Shown piece after piece: positions 44,002 to 52,354 of a DNA stretch of 64,000 nt. The notes under the pieces were generated by a model. That model had not been told where the DNA came from, ran no database searches, and was given only the letters and a program-made list of their open reading frames with translations. Source of the stretch: JAFDBW01 sp963825575 (lineage in GTDB: Bacteria > Desulfobacterota > Desulfuromonadia > Desulfuromonadales > BM103); NCBI GenBank assembly GCA_963825575.1, contig CAWGUB010000002.1, positions 30,574 to 94,573 of the forward strand, given 5' to 3'. How positions within the stretch are numbered: position 1 is the first letter of the stretch; each line of letters starts with the position of its first letter. Both the position numbers and the translations under genes were made by a program.

Positions 44002-44689
44002 ATGAAAGCAACTGCTGCCAACGTTGTCGAACTGGAGTTTTCTCAGAAATACGACAAGAAACATGCCGAGGCATACTATCAGAAACATCGCAATGGAATA
44101 GCACGTCGCTGGTCTCACTCCCGGGAAGAGCAGGTGGCACGACAGGCCTTGAGTCTGGCCGGGCAGCCCCGGCTTGTCCTCGACCTGCCGTGCGGAGCCG
44201 GCCGTTTCTGGCCGCTGCTGTTGGAAGAACATGACAGGAAGGTGATCGGCGCCGATTACTCCGCCGGCATGCTCGAAGTGGCACAGAATTGTCACTCTGG
44301 ATACATGGCTGGACGCGTGCGCTGCCTGCAGACCTCGGCGTTCTCTATTGATCTGCCGGACGCTGCAGTCGACAGCATTTTCTGCATGCGATTGGTGCAT
44401 CATGTGGGCAAGGCTGAGGACCGGATGGTTCTGCTGAAAGAATTTCACAGGGTGACCCGGGATACGGCAATTATCTCCTTGTGGGTGGACGGCAACTATA
44501 AAGCCTGGCGGCGAAGAAAGAAAACAGAACGAAATCGCCGCGAACATCGTGGGTGCGCAGAACCGCTTTGTCATTGAACGAAACCGGGTTGAAGAAGAGT
44601 TCACTGCCGCCGGGTTTGAGATCCTCGGCAAGATCGATTTCCTGCCCGTTTACCAGATGTGGCGGACTTATGTCTTACGCAAACGCTGA
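44002..44689 (+). CDS. Class I SAM-dependent methyltransferase (frameshifted as sequenced)
   Basis: A methyltransferase of about 228 residues once one extra base is removed. Frame 1 encodes the SAM-binding fold (VLDLPCGAGRFWPLL, VIGADYSAGMLEVA, FCMRLVHHV) and stops at 44577. The C-terminal part (IAANIVGAQNRFVIERNRVEEEF...YQMWRTYVLRKR) continues in another frame to a TGA at 44687-44689. The shift maps to the A-rich run 44516-44526. First gene of an operon with an InaA-type kinase, an EptA-like transferase and a two-component system; the substrate is unknown, perhaps an envelope lipid or sugar. Confidence 0.8.
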
Positions 44690-44716
44690 AATCCTTTCGC
44701 GGTAAATCTGCCGGAG

Positions 44717-45355
44717 ATGTTCGAACGATTCTGGAATGTTGCCGAAAACTGGGTCGAGGAATCGAATTCGAGACGCAAGGGGAGCAGCGGTGTCATCCGG
44801 ATCACACTCGACGGGGATCTCCTCTATGTCAAAAAGCAGGTCAACCACTTGCACTACAGTCTCCCGTATCCGATGGGGCGACCGACGGCGCTGCGCGAGG
44901 CCGAGGCGATTGCGGCGGTCAGGGGGTTGGGTATCAATGTCCCTGAAATAATCTATTGTGACTCCCGGCGAGTCGGCGGTGAACACCATACGTTGCTCGT
45001 CACCAGGGCTCTGGAGGGGTTCCTCTCGTTGGATGACTTCGACGCACAGGCACAAAATCATGACGAACTGGATAACTACAAGCTGATCCGGGCTGTTGCA
45101 TCGACGCTGGCGGTCCTGCACCGCAACCGCTGGCAGCACAGTACCCTCTATGCCAAGCACATCTTCGCAAGGAAGCAGGGCAGTAACTACAAGGTTGCCC
45201 TGATTGACCTGGAAAAGATGAAGCGCCGCCTGACGTTCCAGCAGGCCAGTCTGCATGACATCGGTCAGTTTTCGCGCCACCAGACATGCTGGGACCGGGT
45301 GCATTGGCAACAGTTCCTGGATGAGTATCAAAAGGCATTGTCTTTAGCCAGGTGA
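44717..45355 (+). CDS. InaA/lipopolysaccharide kinase-like protein
   Basis: A 212-residue protein with a small kinase-like fold of the lipopolysaccharide kinase/InaA family: VGG-type N-lobe (LLYVKKQVNH), LRHxGxxVPEIIY-like hinge (VRGLGINVPEIIYCD), HRNRWQHSTLYAKHIF in place of the catalytic loop, and VALIDLEKMKRR for the metal-binding segment. The catalytic-loop aspartate is not evident, which is common in InaA proteins, so phosphotransfer is uncertain. The context of EptA-like and methyltransferase genes points to outer-membrane lipid modification. Confidence 0.82.
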   Translation: MFERFWNVAENWVEESNSRRKGSSGVIRITLDGDLLYVKKQVNHLHYSLPYPMGRPTALREAEAIAAVRGLGINVPEIIYCDSRRVGGEHHTLLVTRALEGFLSLDDFDAQAQNHDELDNYKLIRAVASTLAVLHRNRWQHSTLYAKHIFARKQGSNYKVALIDLEKMKRRLTFQQASLHDIGQFSRHQTCWDRVHWQQFLDEYQKALSLAR

Positions 45356-45425
45356 TGCAGCAGGTTGTAGCCGACTTGCATGAGCAAATTAACAACAGAA
45401 AGTTTTTTCAGGAGAACACAAAGCA

Positions 45426-47057
45426 TTGATTTCTAAAGAGAGGCTCAATAAATTCCGGCCGCAGGTCAGTCTGCCGGTCGTGACCTTTCTGGCGGCTTTT
45501 TTTATCGTCACATTCGACAACCACACGTTATGGACTTCCCTGGTTGCCTCCCTCGGTCTCGATAGTATCCACCACTGGCTTTTTCTTGGGCTCGTGTGGT
45601 TGATCCTTGTCCTGGCCTTCAACATCATCTTTACGCTCCTGGCGTTCAGGCTGACCTTGAAGCCCTTTCTCTGCCTGATGTTCCTGGTCGCGGCAGGGGT
45701 GAGTTATTTTACCGACAGCTTTGGCACGATCATCGACAAGACGATGATCTACAATGCACTGGAAACGGATACTCACGAGGCTTTAGAGCTTTTGACCTGG
45801 CCCCTTGTCAGGCACCTGGGCCTTTATGGCTTTGCGCCGGTCACTCTGCTGTTGCTGACTCGTATCCGCTACCATTCCACACAGCGTGAGGTGCTGACCC
45901 GGTCCGCCGTGATTTTGGGCAGCCTCGTCCTGATCGCAGGATTGGGGTACGCCAACTTCAAGGACCTGGTATTGTTCGGCCGAGAGCATCGAGACCTGCG
46001 GATGCTCGTTAACCCGGTCTATCCGATCAACTCCGTTCAGAGGGTTATCAAGAAAGAATTTTTTGCACGGGCCAAGCCGCCTTTGCAACTCCTGGCAACC
46101 GACGCCACCAGGGATGCCGCCGGCAGATCGGTATTCGTGCTGGTCGTCGGTGAAACCGCGCGCTCCCAGGAGTTCTCCTTCAATGGCTATCACCGCGATA
46201 CGAATCCCTACCTGAGCCAACGCGGTGTGGTTGACTTCACAGATGTTGCGGCCTGCGGCACGTCGACCATCGAGTCAGTCCCCTGTATCTTCTCGCCTCT
46301 GGGACAGAGTGATTTCAGCCGCGATAAAGCGGGTAATTCTGAGAACCTTCTGGATATTCTGCAGCGGGTTGGTGTCAAAGTCGTCTGGCTTGACAATAAT
46401 TCCAGCAGCAAGGGCGTCGCTGATCGTGTCCTGTATAAAGATTTCCTTCATCAGGAGAATTCGGAGCTCTGCCTGGACGGCGAATGTTACGACGAGATAC
46501 TGCTGCAGGGACTCGCCGCAGAAATCTCTGCATCAGATAAAGACCTGCTGGTCGTTCTGCATATCAATGGCAGCCATGGCCCGTCGTATTACAAGCGCAC
46601 ACCGGCGGCCTTTAAAACTTTCATGCCGGAATGCTCAATTGACAATGTCCAGGATTGTTCACAACAGGAGATCGTGAATGCCTATGACAATACCATTGTC
46701 TATACTGATTATGTGCTGGCCAAGGTTATAGATCTACTCTCCGCACAAGATATCCCCGGCGCGATGCTCTATGTCTCTGACCATGGGGAGTCACTTGGCG
46801 AGGACGGGATTTACCTGCACGGACTCCCCTACGCAATGGCCCCTGCCGAACAGACCAGCGTTCCCATGTTATTCTGGGCCACTGAGAAATTTCTCGCTCA
46901 TAATGAGATCAATCTGCCAATTCTGCAAAGCAATCGGTCCTTATCATACAGTCACGATAATATCTTCCACAGCATGCTGGGGTTGTTCGGTATCAAAACC
47001 GGCGCCTACCACCCTGATTTGGACCTGTTTGCCGGCAGTCGCCTGCGTCATGGCTGA
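45426..47057 (+). CDS. eptA: EptA-like phosphoethanolamine transferase
   Basis: Inner-membrane enzyme expected to transfer phosphoethanolamine from phosphatidylethanolamine to lipid A or a related acceptor. 543 residues: five N-terminal hydrophobic helices (about 15-180), then a periplasmic sulfatase-type domain. The zinc-bound nucleophile Thr is in AACGTSTIESVPCIFS (about Thr279), with metal ligands in VVGETARSQEFS, HINGSHGPSYYKR and DHGESLGEDGIYLHG. It starts at TTG 45426 with AGGAG upstream. Cotranscription with a two-component system suggests envelope-stress or cationic-peptide control. Confidence 0.9.
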   Translation: MISKERLNKFRPQVSLPVVTFLAAFFIVTFDNHTLWTSLVASLGLDSIHHWLFLGLVWLILVLAFNIIFTLLAFRLTLKPFLCLMFLVAAGVSYFTDSFGTIIDKTMIYNALETDTHEALELLTWPLVRHLGLYGFAPVTLLLLTRIRYHSTQREVLTRSAVILGSLVLIAGLGYANFKDLVLFGREHRDLRMLVNPVYPINSVQRVIKKEFFARAKPPLQLLATDATRDAAGRSVFVLVVGETARSQEFSFNGYHRDTNPYLSQRGVVDFTDVAACGTSTIESVPCIFSPLGQSDFSRDKAGNSENLLDILQRVGVKVVWLDNNSSSKGVADRVLYKDFLHQENSELCLDGECYDEILLQGLAAEISASDKDLLVVLHINGSHGPSYYKRTPAAFKTFMPECSIDNVQDCSQQEIVNAYDNTIVYTDYVLAKVIDLLSAQDIPGAMLYVSDHGESLGEDGIYLHGLPYAMAPAEQTSVPMLFWATEKFLAHNEINLPILQSNRSLSYSHDNIFHSMLGLFGIKTGAYHPDLDLFAGSRLRHG

Positions 47058-47203
47058 AACTCGGCTGCCGAAGACACAATCACCTAGCCTTGATGCAGCC
47101 TTGGGATCTTTGATGAGGTCTTCTTGCGGAAATGTTGGCGATACTCCCTCATTTCGGTTATCGTGAACAAATCTGTAATTGTCATCTCCAGACAGGGTGC
47201 CGG

Positions 47204-48478
47204 ATGGAAGAAACCACACACACCGGGGTATTCGCTTTTATTCAGAGCGGGCTGTTCCTGCTCCTGCTCCTGTTGCTCCTCGCGTTCAACAAAGGTTCGA
47301 CACTCCTCTACGGGGGCCTTTCGCTGGTCCTGCTGATCGCTTACCACCTGATCATTGATTACCGTTTCACAACATCCAGGCTTGTGAGCTCCGGCTTGAT
47401 CAATGCCTACGTCGCCATGTACCTGTTTCTCTGCACGCTGGTTGTCTGGAGCACCAAGGTCCCGGGCCAGGATGAAAGCCACTTCTGGATCGTCTATTTT
47501 TTGCCGATTACTATCGCGGCCGCTCATCTGAGATTGAGGGGCACTATCGCCACATGCACGGTCGCCCTGGTGCTGTTTATTGCCCACCTGCCTCCGCATA
47601 TGTATCTCAATCCCAGGGAGCGGGTCGAGGAATTACCTGAACTTATCGGTTTTGGCGTCATGTTTTTTCTTGTCGGGATTCTGGTGCAGGCCTTTGCCCG
47701 GCAGAATCGTCTCCAGTTGGCTCTGAAACAACAGCTTAACGATAAACTTCTGCAAAACCAGCAGCACCTCAGGGATTCCCTGGAGCGTCTTGAAACAGCG
47801 GAAGAAAGCCTGAGGACCAAGGAGCGACTTGCTTCGCTGGGCGAGATGTCGGCCGGCATAGCCCACGAGATCCGCAACCCTCTCGGGATCATATCTTCTT
47901 CGGCACAGCTGCTTGAGCGTGAGGTGGCCAATACGGAGGCCCGGCAACTGCTTGAAATTATCCAGGAGGAGTCAACTCGCCTGAATGGGTTGATCACAGA
48001 GTTTCTGACCTTTGGCCGGCAGCTTGAGCCGCAGCGCCAACCATGTGACCTGGCGGCACTGACTGCGCGTATCCTGGACTCCCTGCAGAATGCGGCGCAG
48101 CAGAAGGGGATTGCCCTTGAGCTGGGCGAATGCTCCACCTGCATGGCTTCAGTTGATGCCGATATGATGCAACAGGTTTTGCTCAATCTGCTTTTGAACG
48201 CGCTGGAGGCAACAGCTCCGGGTGGCCGGGTTCGTGTTGTTTTGGAACAGTATCCGGAACGCCTCGATATTGTGGTCGACGATTCAGGCCGTGGTATCCC
48301 CGCAGAGAACCTGGCCAGGATCTTCGACCCGTTTTTTACAACAAAGAGTGAGGGCACGGGCCTTGGTCTCGCCAATGCCTACAAGATCATGGAAAGCCAC
48401 GGCGGCTCATTGAAAGTGGCCAGCCACGTTGGCGAGGGCAGTAGATTCACCGCGTCACTTCCACTGGAGATCAGTTGA
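47204..48478 (+). CDS. Membrane sensor histidine kinase
   Basis: A 424-residue protein: about six N-terminal hydrophobic helices (residues 10-165) with only short loops, suggesting it senses within or near the membrane, a coiled linker, HisKA with phospho-acceptor His220 (AGIAHEIRNPLG), and HATPase motifs NLLLNALEA, DSGRGIP and GTGLGLANAYKIMESHGG. Its stop is adjacent to the start of the NtrC-type regulator (TGAATG), so they form a pair. I use ATG 47204 (AGGG upstream); ATG 47132 is possible. Confidence 0.9.
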   Translation: MEETTHTGVFAFIQSGLFLLLLLLLLAFNKGSTLLYGGLSLVLLIAYHLIIDYRFTTSRLVSSGLINAYVAMYLFLCTLVVWSTKVPGQDESHFWIVYFLPITIAAAHLRLRGTIATCTVALVLFIAHLPPHMYLNPRERVEELPELIGFGVMFFLVGILVQAFARQNRLQLALKQQLNDKLLQNQQHLRDSLERLETAEESLRTKERLASLGEMSAGIAHEIRNPLGIISSSAQLLEREVANTEARQLLEIIQEESTRLNGLITEFLTFGRQLEPQRQPCDLAALTARILDSLQNAAQQKGIALELGECSTCMASVDADMMQQVLLNLLLNALEATAPGGRVRVVLEQYPERLDIVVDDSGRGIPAENLARIFDPFFTTKSEGTGLGLANAYKIMESHGGSLKVASHVGEGSRFTASLPLEIS

Positions 48479-49849
48479 ATGGCTCACATACTGGTTGTTG
48501 ATGATGAAAAGAATTACCGTGTCGTCCTGGCGAAACTTCTGACTGAAGATGGCCACCGGGTCTCGGTTGCCGAGAACCCGTTTGCGGCGCTTGAATTGCT
48601 GGGCCGTGAAGATGTTGCGCTGATCCTTTCAGACCTGAGGATGCCGAACATGGATGGCATGGTGTTTCATCAGCGCGTTGTGGAAGATTACGGTGATATA
48701 CCGTTTATTATCATGACCGCCTTCGCGACTGTGGAAACCGCCCTTCAGGCAATGAAGGCCGGAGTCTTTGATTACCTGATGAAACCTTTCAAGAATGAGG
48801 AGATTCTGGTGGTGGTCGAAAAGGCTCTTGATTTTGCCAGACTTCGGACTGAAAACACCCTGCTGAGACGACAGCTTGATGCGAGCATCGGCAACGAAAT
48901 CATCGGCCAGAGTGTGGTCGTTCGGCAGCTCCTCCAGGAGATCAAACAGGTCGCGCCTGCGCCGACGTCTGTTCTGGTCACTGGTGAGAGCGGCACCGGC
49001 AAAGAACTGGTTGCCAGGGCGTTGCATCACTCCAGCCCAAGGCAGAGTGCGGCACTGGTGGCGGTCAATTGCGCCACCTTCGCCGAGAACCTGCTTGAGA
49101 GTGAGTTGTTCGGCCATGAACGCGGGGCCTTCACAGGGGCCACTGAGCGCAAGCGTGGTCTGCTCGAGATGGCCGACGGCGGCACCTTGTTTTTAGATGA
49201 AATAGGCGAGATGCCTATGCCCCTTCAGCCCAAGCTGCTGCGTCTGCTGCAGGAGAAACGCTTCAGGAGAGTCGGCGGTACTGCGGAAATCGAATGTGAT
49301 GTACGCGTGGTGGCAGCGACCAACCGGGACCTGAAGACCCTGATCGAGGCCGGGCAGTTTCGAGATGATCTCTATTACCGTCTCAATGTAGTAACCTTGA
49401 ATGTTCCGCCGCTGCGGGAAAGAGCAGAAGACATACCGTTGTTGGCCCTGTTCTTTGTGCGACGTTATGCCCGGGAGTTGGGCCGGCCGGTTAGTGGGTT
49501 TGCCGCCGAGACGCTGCAACTGCTGCAGCAGTATGCATGGCCCGGAAACGTTCGCGAACTGCAGAACATCATTGAACGGGGCGTCCTGTTCTGCAGTGGC
49601 GATCAATTTACGCCGCAGGAGCTGCCGTTATCCCTGCAAGGAGCTGTTGCCGATTCATCTGAAATCAGGTTGAATACACCGGAACTCGGTAAGCCATTAC
49701 CCGAGCTCCTCGATAAAGTTGAATCAGACCTGATCCAGCGTGCCATGATTCAGGCCCGCGGGGTCCAGGCCCAGGCTGCGAGGTTGCTGGGCATCAGTCG
49801 CAGCAACCTGCAGTACAAGTTGCGTAAATATGGCATGATGTCCGACTGA
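48479..49849 (+). CDS. NtrC-type sigma-54-dependent response regulator
   Basis: A 456-residue regulator: receiver domain (Asp52 in ILSDLRMPNMDG, Lys102 in DYLMKPF), AAA+ domain with Walker A GESGTGKE, GAFTGA loop and Walker B LFLDEI, and Fis-type helix-turn-helix (GVQAQAARLLGISRSNLQYKL). Partner of the adjacent kinase. Two sigma-54 promoters flank its operon, each with the same GTAC inverted repeat at identical spacing, so it probably activates its own operon and the polyketide operon. No terminator is visible after it. Confidence 0.94.
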   Translation: MAHILVVDDEKNYRVVLAKLLTEDGHRVSVAENPFAALELLGREDVALILSDLRMPNMDGMVFHQRVVEDYGDIPFIIMTAFATVETALQAMKAGVFDYLMKPFKNEEILVVVEKALDFARLRTENTLLRRQLDASIGNEIIGQSVVVRQLLQEIKQVAPAPTSVLVTGESGTGKELVARALHHSSPRQSAALVAVNCATFAENLLESELFGHERGAFTGATERKRGLLEMADGGTLFLDEIGEMPMPLQPKLLRLLQEKRFRRVGGTAEIECDVRVVAATNRDLKTLIEAGQFRDDLYYRLNVVTLNVPPLRERAEDIPLLALFFVRRYARELGRPVSGFAAETLQLLQQYAWPGNVRELQNIIERGVLFCSGDQFTPQELPLSLQGAVADSSEIRLNTPELGKPLPELLDKVESDLIQRAMIQARGVQAQAARLLGISRSNLQYKLRKYGMMSD

Positions 49850-49886
49850 TTCAGAAATGTGGCAATTGCAAGATATCGCTGGGGTG

Positions 49887-49910
49887 TTTTGTACAGTTTT
49901 TTGTACAAAA
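49887..49910. promoter_or_regulatory. GTAC-N8-GTAC inverted repeat, site B
   Basis: TTTTGTAC and GTACAAAA arms around eight bases. Core GTACA..TTTTTGTAC is shared with site A, and the distance from its centre to the -12 GC (75.5 bases) is identical. Confidence 0.8.
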
Positions 49911-49959
49911 TGTCCCGGTTTTTTATTTGAAGTTCAATGATTTCAGTTCCTTAAACCAT

Positions 49960-49976
49960 TGGCATAGCTACTGCAA
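49960..49976 (+). promoter_or_regulatory. Sigma-54 promoter of the polyketide operon
   Basis: TGGCAT-N5-CTGCAA. Predicted start near 49986, about 70 bases before the first gene. Same -12 variant (CTGC) as the promoter at 43813. Confidence 0.8.
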
Positions 49977-50056
49977 TATTATAGATGACAAGAAACATCA
50001 ATGTTGTGCGCTGTGCCCGTCAGAGCTTGATGGCAGCATAAGGTCTCATTCTTGAT

Positions 50057-50551
50057 ATGATTGAACGAACAGGCGTTGATATGATCGGTTCAGTCCAGCA
50101 AAAAAAGAAAATTCTCGTGGTTGATGACGAGAAAAATTACCGGTTTGTCCTGTCACGTATCTTCGAAGGTGCCGGCTATCAGGTCATGCTTGCGGACAGC
50201 GCGGAATCGGCGATGGGAATCCTGCAGAAAGAAAATGTTTCTTTGATTCTGACGGACCTGCGAATGGCCCACATGAACGGCCTGGGTTTCTGTCAAAAGG
50301 TTCGCTGTGAAATTGGTGAAATTCCTACACTAGTATTCACGGCTGACGCTTCCAGCCTCGGTCGTGACGAGATGTCCAGTGCGGGTGTTCTGAGCTGCCT
50401 GGACAAGCCATTCGACAACCAGGTCATATTGGACCTGGTTGCCGATATTTTGTTGCACCGACCCGAGACCTTGTGTGTGGCACCGAGCGGTCGTGTAGAG
50501 CAGCCATTTATCAATAAAGATGTTTCCCAGAAGGAGCCTGTGACTTCATGA
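50057..50551 (+). CDS. Stand-alone receiver domain protein
   Basis: A 164-residue protein (156 if started at ATG 50081) made of one receiver domain with the acidic pocket VVDDEKNYR, phospho-acceptor Asp67 in ILTDLRM, Thr in LVFTAD and Lys in CLDKPFD, then a short variable tail. Its N-terminal half closely resembles the receiver of the NtrC-type regulator upstream, suggesting duplication. With no output domain it could act as a phosphate sink or allosteric partner for the same kinase. The stop overlaps the next gene by four bases. Confidence 0.85.
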   Translation: MIERTGVDMIGSVQQKKKILVVDDEKNYRFVLSRIFEGAGYQVMLADSAESAMGILQKENVSLILTDLRMAHMNGLGFCQKVRCEIGEIPTLVFTADASSLGRDEMSSAGVLSCLDKPFDNQVILDLVADILLHRPETLCVAPSGRVEQPFINKDVSQKEPVTS

Positions 50552-51168
50552 CGTTGCGTATTTGGATCATCAGTATTGCCGCCGTTCTTAGCCTTGCCGT
50601 CTATGCAGAGGCAGCAACCCTGGATGGAGAGTGCACTATCCATTTTTTTGGTAAATCGACCCTGCATGATTTCGAAGGGCAGGTTACCTGTCAGCCCTTT
50701 GTGCTGCAGACCGAAGCTGCCGAATCGGGCCGTCAGGTGATTCGGCAGCAAGTGGTGACTGTTCTGGTCAGTGAGATGGACACTGACAATGACGGGCGTG
50801 ACAAGAAGATGCGGGCCATGTTTGACAGCACAAATTTTCCCGAGATCAAGGGTCACTTCGCTGACCTTGAACCGGAAGTGGTTCTCGAACAACTCAAGGC
50901 AACGGAAAACGGGCAGGGGAGTCTCGAGTTCGATTTGCAGATCCGGAAGATCACACAACACATCAAGGCCAAAACCAGTCTATTGACGATCGGCCCGGAA
51001 CAGATAGTATTCACCATGGAGTTCCCACTGTCGTTGGCCAGTTTCGAACTCAAGCCGCCAAGCGTGATGGGTATAATCCGCGTGGCTAACGACGTGCAGG
51101 TTGAGGTTCAAACCACCCTGCATCGCCAGCCCCCCGCTAAAGTATCGGCGGCCGAGAAGGAGAAATGA
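50548..51168 (+). CDS. YceI-like periplasmic protein
   Basis: A 206-residue protein with a signal peptide (cleavage after AEAA, about residue 23) and a divergent YceI-type barrel (CTIHFFGKSTLHDFEGQVTC, MRAMFDSTNFPEIKGHF, ending VMGIIRVANDVQVEVQ). YceI proteins bind long-chain amphiphiles. Lying between the receiver and the type III polyketide synthase, it could carry the lipid product across the periplasm. ATGA overlap with the upstream gene indicates coupling. Confidence 0.82.
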   Translation: MTLRIWIISIAAVLSLAVYAEAATLDGECTIHFFGKSTLHDFEGQVTCQPFVLQTEAAESGRQVIRQQVVTVLVSEMDTDNDGRDKKMRAMFDSTNFPEIKGHFADLEPEVVLEQLKATENGQGSLEFDLQIRKITQHIKAKTSLLTIGPEQIVFTMEFPLSLASFELKPPSVMGIIRVANDVQVEVQTTLHRQPPAKVSAAEKEK

Positions 51169-51169
51169 T

Positions 51170-52330
51170 ATGTCTGTCTGGATCCAGCACATCGAAACCA
51201 TGAATCCTGGAGTGGCCTATTCGCAGGAATATGCCAGCAGGAAGATGCAGGAATGGACTGAGGATGACCGCCTCAAGCGCATGACCAGGATCCTTTACAA
51301 GAAATCCGGGATCGATCGTCGATATAGCGTGATCACGTCTTTCGACCAGAATCTGCCCGGAGATTTTTTTCCTTTGGGAGATGACGGCAAAAGGCGTGAA
51401 CTGTCCACTGCCGAACGCAATGCCATATACACCCGGGAAGCCCACAGATTGTCCGTTGACCTGGCGCGCAAGACGATTGAAGGCTGCCCCGGTGTCGAGG
51501 CAGAAGATATAACGCATGTGATTACAGTCTCCTGTACCGGTTTCTGCAATCCCGGGCCGGATTACCATATCGTCAACGATCTTGGCCTGTCCCATGCGAC
51601 GCAACGTTACAACCTCGGCTTCATGGGCTGCTATGCAGCTTTCCCGGGGATGAGAATGGCCAGGCAGTTCTGCGAGGCCAATCCGGAAGCTGTTGTTCTG
51701 GTGCTGTGCCTTGAACTCTGCAGCCTGCACCTGCAACTCAACGATCGCGAAGATTCGATGCTGGCCAACTCGCTGTTCTCTGATGGTGCGGCGGCTGTGA
51801 TTGTCAGCGCCCGCACTCCTGAGCCGACCCAGTCAGTTTATCGATTTGGTCATTTTCATTCGTCCCTGGTCCCCAGCGGCAAGGCCGACATGGCCTGGAC
51901 CATAGGCGATCTCGGTTTCGACATCGCCCTGTCAAGCTACGTGCCGAAGATCATCGGCGCCAATATCCGCGAAGCGATCAAGCCGGTCCTCGCTGCGCGC
52001 AGTCTCAGGCTTGAAGATATCGGAACCTGGGCGGTCCATCCCGGCGGTAAGGCGATTGTCGACAAGGTGGCTGAAAGTCTTGACCTTGATGACGTGCAAG
52101 TCGCCGCCTCGCGTAAGGTTTTGCGCGAGTACGGCAACATGAGCAGTGTCACGATCCTGTTCGTCCTGCGCGAAATATTGCACCGCAATGATGCCCCGCT
52201 CAAAGAGGATATCTGTGCCATGGCATTCGGCCCGGGTTTGACCGTCGAGATGGGACTGTTGGAGGCACAACGTTGTCGTCAGCGTCTAATCGTGACCAGA
52301 CCGCATGAAGTCGAGCCGGTCCTGGCGTGA
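51170..52330 (+). CDS. Type III polyketide synthase (chalcone/alkylresorcinol synthase family)
   Basis: A 386-residue ketosynthase homodimer-type enzyme with an intact catalytic triad: Cys154 in NLGFMGCYAAFPG, His290 in TWAVHPGGKAI and Asn323 in YGNMSSVTILFVL. In bacteria this family condenses a fatty-acyl starter with malonyl-CoA to alkylresorcinols or alkylpyrones (ArsB/ArsC of Azotobacter, SrsA of Streptomyces), or makes tetrahydroxynaphthalene. The neighbouring methyltransferase and flavin monooxygenase favour a phenolic lipid. ATG 51170 has AAGGAG seven bases upstream and lies two bases after the previous stop. Confidence 0.93.
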   Translation: MSVWIQHIETMNPGVAYSQEYASRKMQEWTEDDRLKRMTRILYKKSGIDRRYSVITSFDQNLPGDFFPLGDDGKRRELSTAERNAIYTREAHRLSVDLARKTIEGCPGVEAEDITHVITVSCTGFCNPGPDYHIVNDLGLSHATQRYNLGFMGCYAAFPGMRMARQFCEANPEAVVLVLCLELCSLHLQLNDREDSMLANSLFSDGAAAVIVSARTPEPTQSVYRFGHFHSSLVPSGKADMAWTIGDLGFDIALSSYVPKIIGANIREAIKPVLAARSLRLEDIGTWAVHPGGKAIVDKVAESLDLDDVQVAASRKVLREYGNMSSVTILFVLREILHRNDAPLKEDICAMAFGPGLTVEMGLLEAQRCRQRLIVTRPHEVEPVLA

Positions 52331-52354
52331 TATTGACTGAGACGGAATAAGCCC

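Noticed and set aside
50548..51168. Fusion of the YceI-like gene with the polyketide synthase (frame open from 51101)
   Set aside because: The synthase frame extends upstream only because no stop occurs; family similarity and the AAGGAG site place its start at 51170, after the YceI stop.
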